From contig CAYZMG010000006.1 of assembly GCA_964479465.1 (NCBI GenBank), positions 1 through 64,000 on the forward strand: DNA of 64,000 bases. The letters are read 5' to 3'. Positions 59,843 to 64,000 of the stretch are shown piece by piece. Position 1 is the first letter of the stretch; each line of letters opens with the position of its first letter. The DNA comes from CADCTB01 sp964479465 (GTDB lineage: Bacteria > Actinomycetota > Acidimicrobiia > Acidimicrobiales > AC-14). Below the pieces are notes generated by a model. That model made no database searches, was not told where the DNA came from, and saw only the letters and a list, made by a program, of their open reading frames with translations. Made by a program: the position numbers and the translations under genes.

Positions 59843-61763
59843 CGGCACGGGGGTAGCCCGCACCCGACGACCCCGGCACCGGAAGTGGTGGAACCCGTTT
59901 TGGCTGTGGCGCCATCGGTCCGGCCGGCGCCGGCGCCGGCGCTTCGACGTCCGGCTTCGCCGGCGCCGGCGGGCACAGCGCCGCGTCGCATGGGGGGTGG
60001 GTTTCGCCGCTCTGGTCCTCGGCCTCCTGAGCGCCGTGGCCATGCGGGACGTAGTGCGCATCCGCGGCCACCTGGTGGCCGCGCAGGCTGTGTTGCAGAG
60101 GAACATCGACAACCCGGCCGTGCTCCGGACCCCGGAGGGCCGGACCGGCGCCCTGACCGACGTCGACGTCGCCCTCGTCTCCATCGACGACGCCCGACGC
60201 GACGCCCGAAGCTCCCCGGTGCTCCGCATGTTCCGCTTCCTTCCCCTCCTCGGTAGCCAGCGCTCCGGGCTGCTCAACCTCATCGACGACTCGGCCACCG
60301 CCGCCACCGCCGGCCGGGGCCTGCTGGCCACGGTCGACGACCTGGCCGACCGGAACCGGCTGCAGGACGGCGCCGTGCCCCTCGACAGCCTCGGCGAACT
60401 CCAAGGCCAGGTCGACGCCACCGGGCGGGTCTTGGGCGGGCTCACCGGCCGCCCGGGGGTCTGGGGGCCGATCGGCGACGCCCAGCGCCGGTTCGACCGA
60501 TTGGCCGGCGCCGGCTCCGAGCGGCTCACCGACGCCGCCCAGGCGCTCGGCGCAGCCCGAACGTTCATGGGCGCCGCCGGCCCCCGCCGCTACCTCGTCG
60601 CCCTGCAGAACAACGCCGAGATGCGCGCCCAGGGCGCGGTGCTGTCTTACGTCGTCATCCGCTTCGTCGACGGCAACCTGAGCTTCGAGCGCCGAGGCTC
60701 GGTGATCGACCTGACGCTCGACCGTCCCGCCCCCACGCCGCTGCCCGCCGGCACCCGTGAGGTGTTCGGCGCCCTGGCCCCCACCCAGACCTGGCAGTCG
60801 GTCAACTTCACCGCCGACTTCGCCCTCAGCGGCCGGATCATGTCCGACATGTACCACCAGGCGACGGGCCAGCCAGTCGACGGGGTGATCGCTATGGACG
60901 TACCGGCCCTGTCCGGCGTGCTGCGCGCCGTCGGCCCGGTGGCCATCGACTCTGTGGCCGAGCCCATCACCGCGGACAACGCCGGGCGCCTGCTGCTCAA
61001 TGAGTTCTACGCCGGGCTGGGCCCGACCAACGACGCCATGGTCCGGCGCGAGCGCCTCGGCGACGTCGTCGCCGCCGTCGTGGCCCGATTGACGACCGGT
61101 AGCCACGACGCCGTGGGCATGGGCCGGGAACTGGGCGACGCCGCCGCCGGCGGGCACCTGCGCCTGTGGAGCGCAGACGCGAGCGAGGAGGAGGTGTTCG
61201 CGCGGACCGGCCTCGGTGGCGGCCCGGGCGCTGAGGCGGCCGACCGTACCTTCCACTTGGCCGTCCAGAACCGAACGGCCAGCAAGCTCGACTACTTCCT
61301 GAAGCCGTCGGTCCGCCAGGAGATCCAGGTGACGGGGCGGGGGACGGCCGTTGTGCGCACCACGGTGACGTTGGAGAACCAGGCGCCGGAAGACGCCAGG
61401 CCCTCCTACCAGTTCGGGCCCGCGGGGATCACCGAGAAGCCCGGCGACTACCTCGGATGGGTGCTCCTGTGGGGGCCGGCGGGCTCGCGGCAGGTCCAGG
61501 GTGGTGTCATGGAATCGGGGCTCAACCTCTCCCAGTTCGTGGTGGCCGTGCCGGCCGGCGAGCGCCGTGAAGTCACCTTCGAGACGGTGCTTCCCGGGGC
61601 GGTGCGAGACGGGGAGCTGAAGCTGCGCCTCGTGCCCCAACCCCGCCTGGAGCCCATGCCGCTGTCGGTGACGCTCCGGGCGGACGGGCCGGTCAAGGGG
61701 TCACCCGTCGCATGGCAGGGCAGCTGGGACAGGGTGCAGAGCCTGGCCTGGTCGATCGGGTGA
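59814..61763 (+). CDS. DUF4012 membrane-anchored protein
   Basis: A protein of ~649 residues. A strongly basic N-terminus (GRRRRRRFDVRLRRRRRAQR) and one membrane helix (AWGVGFAALVLGLLSAVAMR) are followed by a large extracytoplasmic DUF4012 domain with GAAGPRRYLVALQNNAEMRA, NFTADFALSGRIMSDMYHQA and GQPVDGVIAMDVPALSGVLR. DUF4012 proteins recur beside actinobacterial exopolysaccharide genes; their reaction is not established. The frame overlaps the kinase gene. TTG 59814 is the last plausible start, and upstream GTGs lie inside the kinase gene. Confidence 0.8.
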   Translation: MAVESRRRADGTGVARTRRPRHRKWWNPFWLWRHRSGRRRRRRFDVRLRRRRRAQRRVAWGVGFAALVLGLLSAVAMRDVVRIRGHLVAAQAVLQRNIDNPAVLRTPEGRTGALTDVDVALVSIDDARRDARSSPVLRMFRFLPLLGSQRSGLLNLIDDSATAATAGRGLLATVDDLADRNRLQDGAVPLDSLGELQGQVDATGRVLGGLTGRPGVWGPIGDAQRRFDRLAGAGSERLTDAAQALGAARTFMGAAGPRRYLVALQNNAEMRAQGAVLSYVVIRFVDGNLSFERRGSVIDLTLDRPAPTPLPAGTREVFGALAPTQTWQSVNFTADFALSGRIMSDMYHQATGQPVDGVIAMDVPALSGVLRAVGPVAIDSVAEPITADNAGRLLLNEFYAGLGPTNDAMVRRERLGDVVAAVVARLTTGSHDAVGMGRELGDAAAGGHLRLWSADASEEEVFARTGLGGGPGAEAADRTFHLAVQNRTASKLDYFLKPSVRQEIQVTGRGTAVVRTTVTLENQAPEDARPSYQFGPAGITEKPGDYLGWVLLWGPAGSRQVQGGVMESGLNLSQFVVAVPAGERREVTFETVLPGAVRDGELKLRLVPQPRLEPMPLSVTLRADGPVKGSPVAWQGSWDRVQSLAWSIG

Positions 61764-61774
61764 CGGGTCGGTTG

Positions 61775-61803
61775 TTTGCAACGCCGTCCAAGTCAGCTAG
61801 CCT
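61775..61803 (+). promoter_or_regulatory. Candidate promoter of the first surface-protein gene
   Basis: TTTGCA (61775-61780) and TAGCCT (61798-61803) are 17 bp apart. The -10 context CTAGCCTGC recurs before the paralogous gene (TAGCCT at 62740-62745). Confidence 0.45.
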
Positions 61804-61837
61804 GCCGGGAAAAGGTCCCGACGGGGGGAATAGAACG

Positions 61838-62692
61838 ATGAGGCGTAGTCGAAACGCAGCCCTTCTGGCTGTCGCGTGCGTGGCTGGGGCGCTCGCCTTT
61901 ATGACATCGCCGGCGGCGGCGCAGACCGGCTACCCGCCGGGTCCATGCTCGATCCTCAGCGGCAGCCAGTTCGCGGGCAACGCCAGCGTCGGGCAGACCT
62001 TCACGGTCACGGTTTCCCCCGCCTGCGTCTTCACGGCCGGCGGCACGGCCAGCGTCGTGGTCAACGGCGCCGCGGCCTTCACCAAGCCGGTCAACGCCGA
62101 TGGCACTGTGACCGTGACCGTCACCGTGCTGTCGACCACCCAGCTTTCGGTCAACCCGATCGTCCCCGCCGTCTGCGGCGTCAACACGATCGCGGTCACC
62201 GCGCCGTCGGCTGTCGCCAGCGGCCAGTCCGTGACCCAGACGGTCACCTTCAACCTCGTCTGCCCCGGGCAGACCGGCGACATCAACATCTGCAACGCCG
62301 GCGACGGTGGCGACGGTGGGGCCGGCATCGCCCAGGGCGGCAGCGCGGTCAGCGGCGGGGGCACGGCCACCGGCGGAGCCGGCACCGGTACCGGCGGCGC
62401 GGCCGGCCACGGTGGCGATGCCTGCAACGTGACGCTTGTTTCCGGTCCGTCCTCCGGCGGAGGAGGTGCCGGTGGCGGCGGCGGCGCCGGCGGGGCTGGT
62501 GGCGCCGGCGGGGCCGGCGGCGCTGGTGGCGGCGGCGGGGCCGGTGCGGTCGGCGTAAAGGTCGTCGCCCAGCAGGGCGTGCTGGCCCGCACGGGCGCGG
62601 CGCTGTCCCAGTACGCCTTCGCTGCGGTGGCAATGGTGTTCGCCGGCGTGCTCCTCACCCTCGGCGCCCGGCGCCGGCGGGCGCGGCGATAG
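61838..62692 (+). CDS. Wall-anchored surface protein with Gly-rich region (LARTG sorting signal)
   Basis: A 284-residue exported protein. The signal peptide (RSRNAALLAVACVAGALAFM) ends near AAAQTGYPPG. A domain of ~110 residues with paired Cys (CSILSGSQ, CVFTAGGTASVVVNG, TQLSVNPIVPAVCGVNTIAV) is shared with the next gene. Then follow a Gly/Ala region (~155-240) and a sorting-like tail VLARTGAALSQ, a hydrophobic helix and the basic end RRRRARR. LARTG is close to the LPXTG motif used by sortases. No sortase is in the window. ATG 61838 follows GGGGGGAA. Role unknown, probably envelope structure. Confidence 0.8.
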   Translation: MRRSRNAALLAVACVAGALAFMTSPAAAQTGYPPGPCSILSGSQFAGNASVGQTFTVTVSPACVFTAGGTASVVVNGAAAFTKPVNADGTVTVTVTVLSTTQLSVNPIVPAVCGVNTIAVTAPSAVASGQSVTQTVTFNLVCPGQTGDINICNAGDGGDGGAGIAQGGSAVSGGGTATGGAGTGTGGAAGHGGDACNVTLVSGPSSGGGGAGGGGGAGGAGGAGGAGGAGGGGGAGAVGVKVVAQQGVLARTGAALSQYAFAAVAMVFAGVLLTLGARRRRARR

Positions 62693-62739
62693 GCACTCTC
62701 CTTCCGTAGCGGATGGCAAGGGCCGGCAACCCGGTCGAC

Positions 62740-62745
62740 TAGCCT
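62740..62745 (+). promoter_or_regulatory. Candidate -10 box of the second surface-protein gene
   Basis: TAGCCT sits in ACTAGCCTGCGCGGG, nearly the same context as at 61798. No good -35 is seen at 17 bp. AGGAGGA (62767-62773) serves as the Shine-Dalgarno. Confidence 0.35.
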
Positions 62746-62778
62746 GCGCGGGTCCGTGCATTTCAGGAGGACCCGTTG

Positions 62779-63351
62779 ATGAGGCGTACACAGGCAATGG
62801 TGGCGCTGGTGGGCCTCTTTGGCGCACTCGTGCTCCTCGTGGCGCCGGCAGCGTCGGCCCAGACCGGGTACCCGCCCGGGCTGTGCACCGCGGTGACCGG
62901 CTCCCAGAACGTGGGCACCGTGAATGTCGGTCAGCGGTTCGTGCTCCAGGTCGCCCCCACGTGCCTCTTCACGCCGGGCACGCCCGTCACGGTCACGGTC
63001 AACGGCGTCGACATCCCGGGCAAGACCGCAGAGACGGGTGGCTTTGTGCTCCTCGACATCACCGTGCTCTCGGCCACCCAGCTTTCGATCAACCCGATCG
63101 TCCCCGCCAACTGCGGCACGAACACCGTCACCGCCCGGGGGGCGTCGTCGACGGCTCAGGGCGGCATCTCGACCCAGACGGCCAACTTCACCCTCAACTG
63201 CCCGGCGGGCACGGCGTCGCCGGCCACGCCGGCCACCGGACTGCTTTCCCGGACCGGTTCCGACACCATGCGCTACGCGGCCGTCGCCCTGGCGCTGGTC
63301 GTCGCCGGCTCCCTGGCCCTGGTCGTCACCCGCCGGCGGCGGACCGCCTAA
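62779..63351 (+). CDS. Wall-anchored surface protein, paralogue of the preceding gene (LSRTG sorting signal)
   Basis: A 190-residue exported protein. The signal peptide (MVALVGLFGALVLLVAPAAS) ends near ASAQTGYPPG, the same mature N-terminus as its neighbour. The shared domain has CTAVTGSQNVGTVNVGQRFV, CLFTPGTPVTVTVNG, ATQLSINPIVPANCGTNTVT and NFTLNCP. The Gly-rich region is absent. The tail LLSRTGSDTMRYAAVALALV plus RRRRTA is a sorting-like signal. ATG 62779 follows AGGAGGA; TTG 62776 directly precedes it. The pair is a tandem duplication that diverged by gain or loss of the Gly-rich segment. Confidence 0.8.
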   Translation: MRRTQAMVALVGLFGALVLLVAPAASAQTGYPPGLCTAVTGSQNVGTVNVGQRFVLQVAPTCLFTPGTPVTVTVNGVDIPGKTAETGGFVLLDITVLSATQLSINPIVPANCGTNTVTARGASSTAQGGISTQTANFTLNCPAGTASPATPATGLLSRTGSDTMRYAAVALALVVAGSLALVVTRRRRTA

Positions 63352-63383
63352 GCGCTGTTTCGCCTCGCAACCGTAGGTTGCTC

Positions 63384-63440
63384 GGCGAGGCAGCTGCGCT
63401 CGGTCGGCCGGCAAAGCCGGCTCTCCCTCGCCGTTTCTTG
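63384..63440. terminator. Candidate bidirectional terminator
   Basis: GGCGAGG (63384-63390) pairs with CCTCGCC (63426-63432) around an inner CCGGC-aaa-GCCGG hairpin, followed by GTTTCTTG. It separates the surface-protein gene from the convergent dehydrogenase gene. Confidence 0.4.
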
Positions 63441-63505
63441 TTGCCGGCGGCCGGACTGGGGCCGCCTCCGGCGGCGTCGGCGGCCGCCGGGTTAAGGCGT
63501 CGGCG

Positions 63506-64000
63506 TTACAGATACTCCACGTTCTCCGCCGCTGGCACCCGCCGGCGGGTGTCGAGGACGTAGCGAGCGTGGGTCCCCACCATCTCCATGTCGAAGGCGT
63601 CGTGGTCGGTGAGCAGGATGACCGCGTCGGCTGCGGCCAGCTCTTCGGGCGTGACGTCCACCCGCTCGACCGAGCCATGGACATGGTCCGAGCCGACGAA
63701 CGGGTCGGCGACCCGCACCTCGGCGCCCAGGCCCAGCAGGCGCTCGGCCACCACGACCGCCGGCGATTCCCGATCGTCGCCGGTGTTGGCCTTGTAGGCC
63801 AGGCCCAGCAGCAGGATGCGGCTGCCGTTGACGGCCTGGCGCCGGCGGTTCAGGGCCTCGGTCAGGCGGCGCACCACGTAGTCGGGCATGTGGTCGTTGA
63901 TGTCGTTGGCCAGCTCGACGAAGCGGAACGACTGGCCGAGAGCCCGGCGCACCCGCCAGGACAGGTAGCTGGGGTCGATGGGCAGGCAGTGGCCGCCCAC
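63506..64000 (-). CDS. Nucleotide-sugar dehydrogenase (WbpA/TviB-like), C-terminal part
   Basis: The gene enters from the right edge, so its start and NAD-binding domain are outside the window. The visible 164 residues open with GGHCLPIDPSYLSW, which holds the catalytic Cys of UDP-sugar 6-dehydrogenases. FVELANDINDHMPDYVVRRL, ILLLGLAYKANTGDDRESPA (UDP-binding domain) and AAADAVILLTDHDAFD follow. It oxidises C6 of a UDP-sugar, probably UDP-GlcNAc or a relative, to the uronic acid for the polysaccharide locus. GGHCLPIDP favours the WbpA-like group over UDP-glucose dehydrogenase. Confidence 0.88.
   Translation of the reverse strand: MGGHCLPIDPSYLSWRVRRALGQSFRFVELANDINDHMPDYVVRRLTEALNRRRQAVNGSRILLLGLAYKANTGDDRESPAVVVAERLLGLGAEVRVADPFVGSDHVHGSVERVDVTPEELAAADAVILLTDHDAFDMEMVGTHARYVLDTRRRVPAAENVEYL

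Noticed and set aside
59748..61640. 630-codon minus-strand frame
   Set aside because: Antisense to the DUF4012 gene, whose product has clear domain signatures and a membrane helix. The minus-strand translation has none.
62300..62560. Gly/Ala-rich repeats as a CRISPR-like or regulatory repeat
   Set aside because: The repeats are irregular GGC-GGN codons in frame with a secreted protein. There is no uniform spacer or repeat unit. No CRISPR array, tRNA or rRNA was found anywhere in the window.
61930..63684. 584-codon minus-strand frame
   Set aside because: Antisense to two surface-protein genes with signal peptides and sorting tails. It also runs over an intergenic hairpin.

Overview
The window is high-GC actinobacterial DNA. 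Gene content fits a free-living member of the Acidimicrobiia or a relative, but this placement is an inference. The lines of evidence are leaderless genes, CysQ, a Tad pilus set without a secretin, DUF4012 and BY-kinase polysaccharide genes, and LPXTG-like wall-sorting tails. Two runs of ten N (4038-4047 and 9661-9670) show that it is a scaffolded draft assembly.

1-7.5 kb is a mobile-element graveyard. It holds one intact tyrosine recombinase and one cut by the window edge. It also holds the two halves of a third, ~700-aa recombinase, separated by another recombinase cassette and an IS21 remnant, plus IS256, ISAzo13 and serine-recombinase fragments. A lone low-GC methyltransferase gene sits inside it.

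7.6-18.7 kb is a first surface-polysaccharide cluster with visibly lower GC. It encodes two GT4 glycosyltransferases, an SDR epimerase, a decayed methyltransferase and a Wzy-like polymerase. A translationally coupled FnlA/QnlA/QnlB-type set probably makes a UDP-2-acetamido-2,6-dideoxy-L-hexose, most likely UDP-L-QuiNAc. A UDP-glucuronate 4-epimerase-like gene follows.

19-27.5 kb is a second graveyard, with three interleaved IS21 fragments, a serine-recombinase C-terminus and remnants of unrelated genes. The remnants are a carboxypeptidase-regulatory domain protein, a possible XPB helicase end, a VapB-VapC deletion fusion and a CxC-x2-C protein. Intact DUF4143 ATPase and cysQ genes lie among them. 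All clear frameshifts lie before ~24.3 kb apart from a frame break in the remnant at 27.1-27.5 kb.

27.5-43 kb is core-like. It has three zinc-ribbon or coiled-coil proteins (P1, P2, P3), a TacAT toxin-antitoxin pair with a clear promoter-operator, and an OmpR-type response regulator. The regulator is divergent from a Tad (Flp pilus) operon: tadE, tadG-like, cpaB, cpaE, tadB, tadC, with no cpaF. The housekeeping run prfA-prmC-tsaC follows.

43-49.7 kb encodes secreted proteins: a subtilisin, a PGRP-type amidase, and two CAP-domain proteins with fibronectin-III-like repeats that carry a CxxC. 49.8-64 kb is a second polysaccharide locus with methyltransferases, glycosyltransferases, the initiating phosphosugar transferase, Wzy, Wzx, BY-kinase, DUF4012 and a nucleotide-sugar dehydrogenase. 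It also holds two paralogous wall-anchored surface proteins.

Two regulatory patterns stand out. A sigma-28/WhiG-type promoter, CTCAAG-N15-G(C/T)CGAC, lies just upstream of the Tad operon and of both CAP genes, with a looser copy at the response regulator. Separately, prfA, P2 and P3 have a -10 hexamer ending exactly 8 nt before the start codon, which indicates leaderless mRNAs. The same spacing at P1 points to an AUC start.
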